This document shows positions 47,201 to 56,859 of a stretch of 64,000 bases of DNA, in pieces (within the stretch, counting starts at the first letter, position 1; each line of letters begins with the position of its first letter). A program made the translations under genes and the position numbers. The stretch spans positions 3,162,001 through 3,226,000 of the forward strand of contig NZ_CP119862.1 in NCBI RefSeq assembly GCF_029338175.1, written 5' to 3'. The notes below the pieces were generated by a model. That model was not told the DNA's origin. It searched no databases and saw only the letters and a list, made by a program, of their open reading frames with translations. The DNA is from Citrobacter enshiensis. GTDB taxonomy: Bacteria > Pseudomonadota > Gammaproteobacteria > Enterobacterales > Enterobacteriaceae.

Positions 47201-48463
47201 ATGGCTCTTACCTTTACCAGCGATACGTTACCCGCCGACCACAAATCCGCTATCCGGCAGATGAAGAAAGCGCTGCGAGCACAAATCGGTGATGTTCAGC
47301 AGGTTTTTGACAAACTCAGTGATGTGATAGCAACCCGCGTGGCGGACATTAATGCGCGTAAAGCACGCGGCGAAACTGTCTGGCCAGAACTCACTTACGC
47401 TGACATTAAAGCAGGCCGCATCACGGCCGCGCAGCGAGAAGAGATTAAACAACACGGCTGCGTGGTCATTAAGCGGCATTTCCCGCGGGAACAGGCGCTG
47501 GACTGGGATCAGTCGATGCTCGACTACCTGGATCGCAACCGTTTTGACGAGGTGTATAAAGGCCCTGGCGATAACTTTTTCGGTACCCTGTCCGCCTCCC
47601 GACCGGAAATTTATCCGATCTACTGGTCACAGGCGCAAATGCAGGCGCGTCAAAGCGAGGAGATGGCTAACGCCCAGTCATTCCTCAACCGTTTGTGGAC
47701 CTTTGAAAGCGACGGCAAGCAGTGGTTTAACCCGGATGTGAGCGTTATCTACCCGGATCGCATTCGCCGCCGCCCGCCGGGAACAACTTCAAAAGGTCTC
47801 GGCGCGCATACCGACTCTGGCGCTCTGGAACGCTGGCTGCTCCCTGCGTATCAACAGGTCTTCGCGCAGGTGTTTGGCGGCCATGTCGATCGGTACGATC
47901 CGTGGAACGCTGCACACCGTACCGACGTGGAAGAGTACACCGTGGAGAACACCACCAAATGTTCGGTGTTCCGTACTTTCCAGGGCTGGACCGCGCTTTC
48001 CGATATGTTGCCCGGTCAGGGATTGCTGCACGTGGTGCCGATCCCGGAAGCGATGGCGTATGTCCTGTTACGCCCTCTGCTGGATGATGTCCCGGAAGAT
48101 GAACTGTGCGGCGTCGCGCCAGGCAGAGTATTGCCCATTTCTGAACAATGGCACCCGTTGTTGATTGAAGCGTTAACCAGCATTCCACAGCTGGAAGCCG
48201 GTGACTCTGTCTGGTGGCATTGCGACGTCATTCACTCGGTGGCCCCCGTCGAAAATCAGCAAGGCTGGGGTAACGTGATGTACATCCCCGCCGCGCCTTT
48301 GTGCGAAAAAAATCTGGCTTACGCGCACAAAGTCAAAGCAGCACTGGAGAAAGGCGCCTCGCCGGGCGACTTCCCCCGCGAGGATTATGAAACAAACTGG
48401 GAAGGACGCTTTACGCTCGATGATTTGAATATTCACGGTAAGCGCGCGCTGGGTATGGCTTAA
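47201..48463 (+). CDS. ybiU: DUF1479 protein YbiU, putative Fe(II)/2-oxoglutarate oxygenase
   Basis: 420 residues from ATG 47201 (TGAGG upstream), about the E. coli YbiU length. The first 80 residues are helical and charged. The core has the double-stranded beta-helix signature of non-haem iron oxygenases: GAHTDSGALERW gives the HxD pair near residue 206, and VWWHCDVIHSVAPV gives a distal histidine near 343 with WGNVMYIPAAP behind it. No reaction is established. The stop overlaps that of the convergent LacI-type gene by three bases. It carries the same operator as ybiYW and ybiV. Confidence 0.9.
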   Translation: MALTFTSDTLPADHKSAIRQMKKALRAQIGDVQQVFDKLSDVIATRVADINARKARGETVWPELTYADIKAGRITAAQREEIKQHGCVVIKRHFPREQALDWDQSMLDYLDRNRFDEVYKGPGDNFFGTLSASRPEIYPIYWSQAQMQARQSEEMANAQSFLNRLWTFESDGKQWFNPDVSVIYPDRIRRRPPGTTSKGLGAHTDSGALERWLLPAYQQVFAQVFGGHVDRYDPWNAAHRTDVEEYTVENTTKCSVFRTFQGWTALSDMLPGQGLLHVVPIPEAMAYVLLRPLLDDVPEDELCGVAPGRVLPISEQWHPLLIEALTSIPQLEAGDSVWWHCDVIHSVAPVENQQGWGNVMYIPAAPLCEKNLAYAHKVKAALEKGASPGDFPREDYETNWEGRFTLDDLNIHGKRALGMA

Positions 48464-49533
48464 TCGTCATACAGCCCTTCTCTCTCGACGGCGGTGCGTC
48501 GTTTTCCCTGACGTATCCGCCGGACAGATTCACGTATTGCCAGCGAACCATTGAGCAACAGCGTACCGACAGGCGCATCGGGACGCATCAGCCGTTGCTG
48601 GAGCATATGCACGGCCTCTATTGCCAACGCATCGCGCGGGACATGAACGGCGGTTAAGAGAACATCCTGAATCGTCGCCAGATTAAACCCGTCAATACTC
48701 ATTACCGAGATATCCTGCGGCACACGCAACCCCTGCTTTTGCAGCGCGCTGATCGTCCCTGCGGCCATAAAATCACCGCCCACCAGAAACGCCGTCGGCA
48801 GCGCTTTGGCTGACGTGTGCTTCAACCATTCGCTTACCTGTAGCTCCGTTTCTTTCGCACTGAAACTGGGCACCACCAGCAAATCGCGTTGATCATTAAA
48901 CGTCAGATTATGCGACTGCCAGGCATCGCGAACGCCCGCCAGCCGAAGTTCCATCGTGTAACGACGAAGACAGAACACGTTCATGATTTCCCGGTGACCC
49001 ATCTCAAACAGATAGTCAGCCGCCAGCTCGCCAATCGCGCGATGGTCAGGCGCGACCGCAGGCAAACGCTGTCTTCTGTCGCGACAGTTGATCAACATAC
49101 AGGGTTTCCCGACATCCACCACCAGATCATGAATATGCGGATCATCGATACCCAGCAGCATCACCGCCTGCGTTTCCGGCTCGTTAATACGCGTCAGAAA
49201 AAGCTGGGCATCGCTGTCCAGCTCTTCCAGCGCGCAATACCGTAGCCTGACCTCATGAGAAGCCAGACCTTTACTTAAACTTTGGAGCACCCGGTAGTAA
49301 AAGATGTCGGACCGCTCATCAAACGCCCGTTGTGGCGCAAAAACCAACAGGTTATTGAGCAGCAGCCGCCCCGCCGCCATACCGTCCATCACCCCCAGTT
49401 CCCGCGCACAGGCCAGCACCTTACTGCGTGCTTTTTCACTGGTGTTGGCCTTCCCGGCGAGCACCCGGGAAACGGTGCTGATGGAGAGCTGCGTACGGGC
49501 GGCAATTTCGGCGATTTTGAGCCTTTTATCCAT
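48460..49533 (-). CDS. LacI-family transcriptional regulator
   Basis: 357 residues from ATG 49533; another in-frame ATG at 49551 would add six. The LacI helix-turn-helix is at 6-35 (IAEIAARTQLSISTVSRVLAG) with a hinge after it. The periplasmic-binding-like sensor domain covers about 60-335 (MLLGIDDPHIHDLV, YLFEMGHREIMNVFC, PTAFLVGGDFMAAGTISAL, PQDISVMSIDGF). The effector is unknown, probably a sugar or uronate. It is divergent from the transporter gene at 49824 and most likely controls that cluster. Confidence 0.88.
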   Translation of the reverse strand: MDKRLKIAEIAARTQLSISTVSRVLAGKANTSEKARSKVLACARELGVMDGMAAGRLLLNNLLVFAPQRAFDERSDIFYYRVLQSLSKGLASHEVRLRYCALEELDSDAQLFLTRINEPETQAVMLLGIDDPHIHDLVVDVGKPCMLINCRDRRQRLPAVAPDHRAIGELAADYLFEMGHREIMNVFCLRRYTMELRLAGVRDAWQSHNLTFNDQRDLLVVPSFSAKETELQVSEWLKHTSAKALPTAFLVGGDFMAAGTISALQKQGLRVPQDISVMSIDGFNLATIQDVLLTAVHVPRDALAIEAVHMLQQRLMRPDAPVGTLLLNGSLAIRESVRRIRQGKRRTAVEREGLYDD

Positions 49534-49741
49534 TTTGTGATCTCGCTCCATCAGGCAAATGAAAAAATTTTCATAACCCTGAGATTAAGCAGTAACGGGT
49601 GTCCGGCGCATCATGACAAATAAAAGACAATCGTTATGAGAAAGCTTGCACAAAATCCGCTATTACCCACCTCTTTTCTCCCTTAAGGTGAATTTGTTAC
49701 ACCACTCCCATACTAGTTGTATGTCAGCTTTAGACCATAAA

Positions 49742-49772
49742 ACAGATACATATCAAATCGATACAAATCTGT
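49742..49772. promoter_or_regulatory. Candidate operator for the sugar cluster
   Basis: The inverted words ACAGAT (49742-49747) and ATCTGT (49767-49772) flank a direct repeat GATACATATC / GATACAAATC, within the 290-bp divergent region between the LacI-type gene and the transporter gene. Assignment to the regulator is positional only. Confidence 0.4.
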
Positions 49773-49823
49773 ATGACAACTGGAATGAATTTTCCCTATA
49801 TCGTCCGTCTTGTGGAGAAAGAA

Positions 49824-51125
49824 ATGAGTCAGGACATTAACAACACAGTTACGGCAAGCAAAACCCGCCGTGTCATGAAAAACTTGCGCTGGTACATGCT
49901 GGTGCTGTTTTTACTTGGCGTCACAGTTAACTACATCACGCGAAACTCGTTAGGTATTCTGGCCCCGGAGCTCAAAGACAGTCTGGGTATTACCACCGAA
50001 CAATACTCCTGGATCGTTGGCGCCTTCCAGCTCGCTTACACCCTTTTCCAGCCCCTGTGCGGCTGGCTGATTGATGTGATCGGTCTGAAGCTCGGCTTTA
50101 TGATCTGCGCCTGTTTGTGGGCCATTGCCTGTATCGCTCACGCTGGCGCCGGGAACTGGCTGCATCTGGCTATTCTGCGCTTCTTTATGGGCGGTGCCGA
50201 AGCCGCTGCCACCCCGGCCAACGCCAAAACCCTTGGCGAATGGTTTCCGAAAACCGAACGCCCGATTGCCGCTGGCTGGGCAGGCGTGGGTTTCTCAATT
50301 GGCGCGATGTTAGCGCCGCCGATTATTTACTTTGCCCACGCCTCTTTTGGCTGGCAGGGTGCATTTATGTTCACCGGCGTGCTGGCGCTGCTGTGGGTGA
50401 TTCTGTGGTGGGCGTTCTACCATAACCCGGAAAAGCACCCGAATCTTGGCAAGGACGAGCTGGCCTGGATCAAGCAGGACAACGAGCCAGCTCCCGTAAA
50501 ACAACCCTTCTTCACCGCGCTGAAAGGCGTCGCTAAAAACAAACGTTTTTATGGTATTGCCATCCCGGCATTTATGGCAGAACCGGCATGGGCAGTGTTC
50601 AGTTTCTGGATGCCGCTCTACTTCGCCAAAGAATACAATATGGATCTCAAGCAGATCGCCTTATTTGCCTGGCTGCCGTTTCTCGCCGCTGATCTGGGCA
50701 GCGTGGCAAGTGGCTATCTGACCAAACTCTATACCCGCCTGTTCGGCTACTCACGCGTTAACTCAACCATCGCCAGTTCCGTCACCGGCGCATTTATGAT
50801 GATTTCGCTCGCTGCAGTGGCGATCACCCGGGATCCCATTGTTGCCGTGATCCTGATGTCCATCGGCGGCTTCGGGCATCAGATCATCTCCTGCATGCTG
50901 AGCGCGCTGGTCGTGGAGTCATTTGATAAAGGTCAGATGGCAACCGTCAACGGTATGCGCGGTTCGGCGGCGTGGATCGCCAGTTTCCTGTTCTCCCTTT
51001 TGATTGGTGTTACCGCTGACAAAATTGGCTTTAACCCACTCTTCATCGCCATGGGTTTCTTCGACCTGATTGGCGCTATTTTCCTGGTGGCATTTATTGC
51101 TGAACGTCGCGCCAAGCGCGCTTGA
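49824..51125 (+). CDS. MFS transporter, ExuT-like (anion:cation symporter family)
   Basis: 433 residues from ATG 49824, with GGAG-AAAGAA upstream; the frame opens at 49773 without a ribosome site. Twelve spans. Family signatures: NYITRNSLGILAPELK in the first loop, GWLIDVIGLKLGFMICACLW, and FFMGGAEAAATPANAKTLGEWFP, as in hexuronate and glucarate permeases. The likely substrate is a uronic acid or uronate-containing glycoside, by family inference. The stop lies 17 bases before the GH31 gene. Confidence 0.88.
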   Translation: MSQDINNTVTASKTRRVMKNLRWYMLVLFLLGVTVNYITRNSLGILAPELKDSLGITTEQYSWIVGAFQLAYTLFQPLCGWLIDVIGLKLGFMICACLWAIACIAHAGAGNWLHLAILRFFMGGAEAAATPANAKTLGEWFPKTERPIAAGWAGVGFSIGAMLAPPIIYFAHASFGWQGAFMFTGVLALLWVILWWAFYHNPEKHPNLGKDELAWIKQDNEPAPVKQPFFTALKGVAKNKRFYGIAIPAFMAEPAWAVFSFWMPLYFAKEYNMDLKQIALFAWLPFLAADLGSVASGYLTKLYTRLFGYSRVNSTIASSVTGAFMMISLAAVAITRDPIVAVILMSIGGFGHQIISCMLSALVVESFDKGQMATVNGMRGSAAWIASFLFSLLIGVTADKIGFNPLFIAMGFFDLIGAIFLVAFIAERRAKRA

Positions 51126-51142
51126 TAGTGGATGTATTGCAT

Positions 51143-53530
51143 ATGAAAACCCTGAAGAACTGGATCGTTGATAAGCAATCAGCGCATCATCTGGAACTGC
51201 TGGTGGATAACCAGCACCGCGTATGCCTGTATGTACTGGAAGAGAATCTGTTCCGCGTACTGATTAAGCGTAAAGGCGCGCTGGCGCTGGACAGAACCTG
51301 GAGCATCGCACCTAAGCAAGATGTGCCCTGGGAGGGGCGCCATCGCGATGACCTCAGCGGCTTTAGCTGCCCGGCGTGGAGCCTGGAGCAGCAGGACGAA
51401 ACCGTGACGATCAGCACTGAACAGCTGCGCGTCACCGTCCACCAGCCGCTGTGGCTGGAGTGGCATTATCGCGATGAGGCGGGCGACTGGCAGCCGCTGG
51501 CGAGCGATCGCAGCACCAGTGCCTATCTGCTGAACGCCCACGGCGACGGCGTGGCGCACTATCTGAGCCGCCGGAAAGATGAGCGCTTTTACGGGCTGGG
51601 AGAGAAAGCCGGTAACTTGCAGCGTAACGGTAAACGCTATGAGATGCGCAATCTGGATGCGATGGGCTATAACGCCGTCAGCACCGACCCGCTGTACAAA
51701 CATATTCCCTTCACCATCACCCGCCGTGATGATGTGAGCTACGGTCTTTTTTATGACAACCTGAGCAGCTGCTGGCTGGATCTGGGGAATGAAATTGACA
51801 ACTACCACACCGCGTATCGCCGCTGGCAGGCGGAAGCCGGTGATATTGATTACTACATGTTTACCGGTAAACGGGTGCTGGACGTGACCAAAGCGTTTGT
51901 GCGTCTGACAGGAAAAACGCTGTTCGGGCCGAAATGGAGTCTGGGCTACAGCGGCTCGACCATGCACTACACCGACGCGCCGGATGCGCAAAACCAGCTG
52001 ATGAACTTTATTCGCCTGTGCGAAGAACACGCGATTCCGTGCGATTCATTCCAGCTCTCTTCCGGCTATACCTCGATCAACGGCAAGCGCTACGTCTTTA
52101 ACTGGAACTACGACAAAGTGCCGCAGCCGAAAGTAATGTCCCGCGCGTTCCATGACGCAGGACTGAAACTGGCGGCCAACATCAAGCCGTGCTTGCTGCA
52201 AGACCATCCGCGTTATAGCGAAGTCGCTGAAAAAGGTCTGTTCATTCGTGATTCAGAAACGAATGCGCCGGAACGCTCCAGCTTCTGGGACGATGAAGGG
52301 TCTAATCTCGATTTTACCAACCCGCAGACTATTCAATGGTGGCAGGATGGCGTGACGACCCAGTTGCTGGAGATGGGCATCGACTCGACCTGGAACGACA
52401 ACAACGAGTTTGAAGTGTGGGACGGCGAAGCCCGCTGTCACGGTTTTGGCCAGGAAATCGCCATTAAGCACATTCGCCCGGTGATGCCGCTGCTGATGAT
52501 GCGCGCCTCTATGGAAGCCCAGCAGCGCTTTGCCCCGGAAAAACGGCCGTATCTAATCTCGCGCTCGGGCTGCGCCGGGATGCAGCGCTACGTCCAGACC
52601 TGGAGTGGCGACAACCGCACCAACTGGGACACGCTGCGCTACAACACAAGAATGGGGCTGGGGATGAGCCTTTCCGGCCTGTTTAACGTAGGGCACGACG
52701 TAGGTGGTTTCTCTGGCGACAAACCGGATGCAGAACTGTTCGTGCGCTGGGTACAGAACGGCGTGATGCACCCACGCTTTACCATTCACTCGTGGAATGA
52801 CGACCATACGGTCAATGAACCGTGGATGTACCCAGGCGTGACGCCCGCCATTCGCGGTGCGATTGAGCTGCGTTATCGCTTACTGCCCTATTTTTATACC
52901 CTGCTCTGGCAAGCTCATGCCGACGATGAGCCGATGCTGCGCCCGACGTTCCTCGACCATGAGCATGATGAGCAAACCTTCGAAGAGTGCGACGATTTCC
53001 TGCTTGGCCGCGATATTTTAGTCGCCAGCGTAGTTGAAGAAGGCCAACGCCAGCGCCGCGTCTGGTTACCGGATAACGAAACAGGCTGGTACGATTTTTA
53101 CACTCACGAGTGGTTCTCTGGCGGCCAGTGGATTACCCGCGATGCCCCGCTGGAAAAACTGCCGCTGCTGGTACGGGCAGGCGCCGGTTTACCGCTGAGC
53201 GAACGCATCACCCACGTCAGCGCAGAAAAAGACGCTACGCGCGAGTTGAAACTCTTCCCCGTGAAGGGCACAGGCACGACGACCGGTATGTTGTTTGAAG
53301 ATGATGGCGAGAGCTGGAATTATCAGCAAGGCAATGCGCTGTGGCTCGCGTGGGAGATGCGTTGCAGCGCCAGCGCGATTCATGTGAACTTCACCCGTAA
53401 AGGCCACTATCAGCCCGCGTGGCACAAACTGGCCGTTACGCTGGCGGGCAACGACCCACGCACCTTGTTTATCGATGGCAAAGAAGTTTCACGGGACGAT
53501 GCGCATTTTTGCCTCCCCACATTGCAGTGA
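51143..53530 (+). CDS. GH31 family glycoside hydrolase (alpha-glucosidase-like)
   Basis: Cytoplasmic glycosidase of 795 residues from ATG 51143, with no signal peptide. The N-terminal beta-sandwich (1-245) includes the GH31 segment FYGLGEKAGNLQRNGKRYEM. The catalytic barrel carries the nucleophile D419 in WNDNNEFE and the acid/base D490 in WSGDNRTNWDTL. A proximal and distal C-domain follow (MLFEDDGES near 720). This resembles alpha-glucosidases more than sulfoquinovosidases, but the substrate is unassigned. It is co-transcribed with the transporter; a hairpin separates it from the esterase gene. Confidence 0.9.
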   Translation: MKTLKNWIVDKQSAHHLELLVDNQHRVCLYVLEENLFRVLIKRKGALALDRTWSIAPKQDVPWEGRHRDDLSGFSCPAWSLEQQDETVTISTEQLRVTVHQPLWLEWHYRDEAGDWQPLASDRSTSAYLLNAHGDGVAHYLSRRKDERFYGLGEKAGNLQRNGKRYEMRNLDAMGYNAVSTDPLYKHIPFTITRRDDVSYGLFYDNLSSCWLDLGNEIDNYHTAYRRWQAEAGDIDYYMFTGKRVLDVTKAFVRLTGKTLFGPKWSLGYSGSTMHYTDAPDAQNQLMNFIRLCEEHAIPCDSFQLSSGYTSINGKRYVFNWNYDKVPQPKVMSRAFHDAGLKLAANIKPCLLQDHPRYSEVAEKGLFIRDSETNAPERSSFWDDEGSNLDFTNPQTIQWWQDGVTTQLLEMGIDSTWNDNNEFEVWDGEARCHGFGQEIAIKHIRPVMPLLMMRASMEAQQRFAPEKRPYLISRSGCAGMQRYVQTWSGDNRTNWDTLRYNTRMGLGMSLSGLFNVGHDVGGFSGDKPDAELFVRWVQNGVMHPRFTIHSWNDDHTVNEPWMYPGVTPAIRGAIELRYRLLPYFYTLLWQAHADDEPMLRPTFLDHEHDEQTFEECDDFLLGRDILVASVVEEGQRQRRVWLPDNETGWYDFYTHEWFSGGQWITRDAPLEKLPLLVRAGAGLPLSERITHVSAEKDATRELKLFPVKGTGTTTGMLFEDDGESWNYQQGNALWLAWEMRCSASAIHVNFTRKGHYQPAWHKLAVTLAGNDPRTLFIDGKEVSRDDAHFCLPTLQ

Positions 53531-53575
53531 CATCAACGGTGAGTTCCATCTTGTACGGTTCTTACCTGTCAACAG

Positions 53576-53598
53576 AGACGCCCACGACGGGCGTCTTT
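53576..53598 (+). terminator. Hairpin between GH31 and esterase genes
   Basis: AGACGCCC (53576-53583) pairs with GGGCGTCT (53589-53596), followed by only TT. It could be a partial terminator or an mRNA processing site that sets different levels of the two products. Confidence 0.55.
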
Positions 53599-53638
53599 GG
53601 GAGAGTCGGACATGAATGGACCCCTTCACGGAGTTTTT

Positions 53639-54931
53639 ATGAACAAGACTATCTTAGCTGTCGTTGTCTCGCTTGCCGCCTTCACTGCCCCTTCAGCCTT
53701 TGCCGCCGAAGGCTTCAAACCCAATTATGATGAAAACAAAACAGGCTCCTTGTCGCTGCCGCAGGCAATTCCGGCGGGCACAAAGGATGCCAGACTCGCC
53801 TGGGAAACAACGCGGCGTAGTGAAATTTTAAATCTGTTTCATGACAACGTGTACGGCAAAACTTTCACGTTTAAGCAGGTGAAAGTCATAAAAACATCGG
53901 CAAAGCATCCCTTAACGCTTTCCAAAGGCTATTGGCAGACGGTGGATTTGTCGCTGGACGGTCGGCCTGCGCAATTACTGATGTATATGCCTGATTCCAC
54001 CAAACCGGTGCCGGTATTCGTCGGGTATAACTTCTGCGGCAACCACGGAGTGACGTTCGATCCTGCACTGCCTGTTTCCACGCAATGGGCGAATCCGCTG
54101 GTCTGTGGCAGCAAAGTCGACCCCACACAGGTCACGACGCTGCACAATACCTTCACCCCCGCCTCGCGCGGCGTGCGCGCCTATCGCTGGCCATTCGATG
54201 ACATCGTGTCGCAAGGGTTTGGTGTTGCCACCCTGTATTATGGCGACGTCGTCGCCGATAACCCTGCTGATTTTCAACGCTTTATTCAAACCAGCCGTCC
54301 CGGCGAAGCGGTGGGAGACTATTCCGCGATTGGCGTCTGGGCCGGTGGTTTAAGCGCCGTCGCGGATTATCTGCAGACCCGTAAGGATGTCGACAGCGAC
54401 CGTCTGGCGGTCATCGGTCATTCGCGGTTGGGCAAAACGGCGCTCTGGGCAGGCGCCAATGATTTGCGTTTTCGCTACGTCATCGCCAACAACGCCGGTG
54501 AAGGCGGCGCGGCGCTGGCACGCCGCAACTATGGCGAAACGCTGGCGTCAATCACCACCGATTTCCCTCACTGGTTCTCGGCCAAATACGCGAGCTATGC
54601 CAACAACATTGATGCGTTACCCGTAGATCAGCATATGTTGATCGACCTGATCGCCCCCCGCCCGGTGTATGTCGCCAGCGCGAAAGAGGATCAATGGTCG
54701 GACCCCAAAGGCGAGTTTTTATCTGTTGTGGCCGCCAAAAGCGTCTATCAGCTTTATACCGATGATATTTTCACGACCGACCAACAGCCAAAAACAGGAC
54801 AGCCGTTACACAGTCGTCTGAACTATCACTACCGGGAAGGGGTTCACGATCTCTTTCATTACGACTGGCAGCAGTATCTGGACGTCGGTAAGAAATATTT
54901 GCAGGAAGAAACATCGGTGTCGAAGCGTTAA
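53639..54931 (+). CDS. CE15-like glucuronoyl esterase, exported
   Basis: 430 residues from ATG 53639 (GGAG five bases upstream). A signal peptide at 1-22 (LAAFTAPSAFA-AEG) sends it to the periplasm. The alpha/beta-hydrolase nucleophile is S262 in GHSRLGKTALW, with E288 in NNAGEGGAAL and H403 in REGVHDLFHYDW. The set and its spacing fit bacterial CE15 glucuronoyl esterases, which cleave esters of glucuronic acid. Combined with an ExuT-like transporter it suggests release of uronates from an esterified substrate outside the cytoplasm. Confidence 0.8.
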   Translation: MNKTILAVVVSLAAFTAPSAFAAEGFKPNYDENKTGSLSLPQAIPAGTKDARLAWETTRRSEILNLFHDNVYGKTFTFKQVKVIKTSAKHPLTLSKGYWQTVDLSLDGRPAQLLMYMPDSTKPVPVFVGYNFCGNHGVTFDPALPVSTQWANPLVCGSKVDPTQVTTLHNTFTPASRGVRAYRWPFDDIVSQGFGVATLYYGDVVADNPADFQRFIQTSRPGEAVGDYSAIGVWAGGLSAVADYLQTRKDVDSDRLAVIGHSRLGKTALWAGANDLRFRYVIANNAGEGGAALARRNYGETLASITTDFPHWFSAKYASYANNIDALPVDQHMLIDLIAPRPVYVASAKEDQWSDPKGEFLSVVAAKSVYQLYTDDIFTTDQQPKTGQPLHSRLNYHYREGVHDLFHYDWQQYLDVGKKYLQEETSVSKR

Positions 54932-54982
54932 GTATGGGTTTTGTTACCTTCCCCTGACCGCAAGCCGGGGGAAGGTCTCAGG

Positions 54983-55010
54983 AAAAATGCCCAATGTTGC
55001 ATTGGGCATT
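54983..55010 (-). terminator. Terminator of ybiT (bidirectional)
   Basis: AATGCCCAATG (54986-54996) pairs perfectly with CATTGGGCATT (55000-55010). On the minus strand the stem runs straight into TTTTT, so it ends ybiT; the convergent esterase gene can use the same stem. Confidence 0.88.
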
Positions 55011-55033
55011 ACTCAGGCAGTATTAGAGCCTGA

Positions 55034-56626
55034 TTATTCGACGCCTTTGCTACGCAGATAATCTTCGTAGTTACCGGTGAAGTCGATCACGCGTTCCGGC
55101 GTAATTTCGATCACGCGGGTTGCCAGCGAGCTAACGAATTCGCGGTCGTGAGAAACGAAGATCAGCGTGCCCTGATACATCTCCAGCGCCATGTTCAGCG
55201 ATTCGATAGATTCCATATCCAGGTGGTTGGTTGGTTCATCCATTACTAGAATATTCGGTTTCTGCATCATCAACTTACCGAATAGCATGCGCCCTTTTTC
55301 ACCACCGGACAGCACCTTAGCAGGCTTTTTGATATCGTCCTGGCTGAACAGCAGACGACCAAGGAAGCTACGAACAACTTGCTCATCGTCCCCTTCCTGT
55401 TTCCACTGACTCATCCATTCAAAAACGGTCAAATCGTTTTCGAACTCATATTCGTGATCCTGCGCGTAGTAGCCAATTTGCGCATTCTCAGACCATTTAA
55501 CGGTGCCATTATCCGGCGCCATGTCGCCTACCAGGGTTTTCAGCATGGTAGATTTACCCACGCCGTTGGCACCCAGGATGGCAATCTTCTCGCCCACTTC
55601 CAGCAGCAAATTGAAGTTTTTAAACAGCGGACCGTTATCAAAGCCTTTGGTCAACGCTTCCACTTCCAGCGCGTTACGGAACAGTTTCTTGTCCTGTTCG
55701 AAACGGATGAACGGGTTCTGACGGCTGGAGGCCTTCACTTCGTCGAGCTTGATCTTATCAATCTGACGCGCACGTGAAGTGGCCTGACGAGATTTCGAGG
55801 CGTTGGCGCTAAAGCGGCTAACGAAGGACTGCAGATCGGCAATCTGCGCTTTCTTCTTGGCGTTATCGGCCAGCAGACGTTCACGCGCCTGGGTTGCCGC
55901 CGTCATGTACTCGTCATAGTTACCGGGATAAACACGCAGCTCGCCGTAATCGAGATCCGCCATGTGCGTACAGACCATGTTCAGGAAGTGACGGTCGTGC
56001 GAGATAATGATCATGGTGCTGTCACGGTCGTTCAGCGTCTGCTCCAGCCAACGAATAGTGTCGATGTCCAGGTTGTTCGTCGGTTCATCGAGCAGCAGGA
56101 TGTCTGGGTTAGAGAACAGCGCCTGCGCCAGCAATACGCGCAGCTTCCAGCCAGGCGCGACTTCGCTCATCGGGCCGTAATGCTGTTCTACCGGAATACC
56201 AACACCCAGCAGCAGTTCACCCGCGCGGGATTCGGCAGAATAGCCGTCCATTTCGCCGTATTTCACTTCCAGATCGGCCACTTTATAGCCGTCCTCTTCG
56301 CTCATTTCCGGCAGCGCGTAGATGCGATCGCGTTCTTGCTTCACTTCCCACAGTTCAGCGTGGCCCATGATCACCGTATCCAGTACGGTGAACTCTTCGA
56401 ACGCAAACTGATCCTGACGCAGCTTACCAATACGCTCATTGGGATCGAGGGAGACGTTACCCAGCGTCGGCTCAAGGTCGCCGCCGAGGATCTTCATAAA
56501 GGTGGATTTACCGCTACCGTTCGCGCCAATCAGGCCGTAACGGTTGCCGCCGCCAAATTTGACGGAAATATTTTCAAACAGCGGCTTACTGCCGAACTGC
56601 ATGGTGACGTTGCTGGAAACTAACAC
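55034..56626 (-). CDS. ybiT: ABC-F family ATPase YbiT
   Basis: Soluble ribosome-associated ABC-F ATPase, 530 residues from GTG 56626, matching E. coli (AGGA seven bases upstream); the frame to 56674 adds a non-homologous leader. Walker A motifs are GANGSGKST (about 34-42) and GANGVGKST near 353, each with a later signature (LSGGEKGR in the second) and DEPTNNLD / DEPTNHLD. A charged linker (about 235-300, [17 protein letters not shown]) is the ABC-F interdomain helix. It has no membrane domain. Confidence 0.95.
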   Translation of the reverse strand: MLVSSNVTMQFGSKPLFENISVKFGGGNRYGLIGANGSGKSTFMKILGGDLEPTLGNVSLDPNERIGKLRQDQFAFEEFTVLDTVIMGHAELWEVKQERDRIYALPEMSEEDGYKVADLEVKYGEMDGYSAESRAGELLLGVGIPVEQHYGPMSEVAPGWKLRVLLAQALFSNPDILLLDEPTNNLDIDTIRWLEQTLNDRDSTMIIISHDRHFLNMVCTHMADLDYGELRVYPGNYDEYMTAATQARERLLADNAKKKAQIADLQSFVSRFSANASKSRQATSRARQIDKIKLDEVKASSRQNPFIRFEQDKKLFRNALEVEALTKGFDNGPLFKNFNLLLEVGEKIAILGANGVGKSTMLKTLVGDMAPDNGTVKWSENAQIGYYAQDHEYEFENDLTVFEWMSQWKQEGDDEQVVRSFLGRLLFSQDDIKKPAKVLSGGEKGRMLFGKLMMQKPNILVMDEPTNHLDMESIESLNMALEMYQGTLIFVSHDREFVSSLATRVIEITPERVIDFTGNYEDYLRSKGVE

Positions 56627-56859
56627 TGGCGTATCCTGAGAAAAATATGTGACAAACCGCATATTATGCCACAAGTATTAAAAAAGATCGCGTATTGTCA
56701 GGAGCAGGAACGCAGAACAAAAGGTCAGATCAAGGGAAAAATGTGATTTCGTACACATCTGATTTCCCTGTGAACCCGAATGCACATATAATGCGCTCCC
56801 AACACGACAGAATTCTCAACCCAATAGCCTGCCTGGCAATGAATCTCGCATAAATGAAT

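Noticed and set aside
51179-52030. 283-codon minus-strand frame inside the GH31 gene
   Set aside because: Shadow of a conserved catalytic gene; no domain and no ribosome site.
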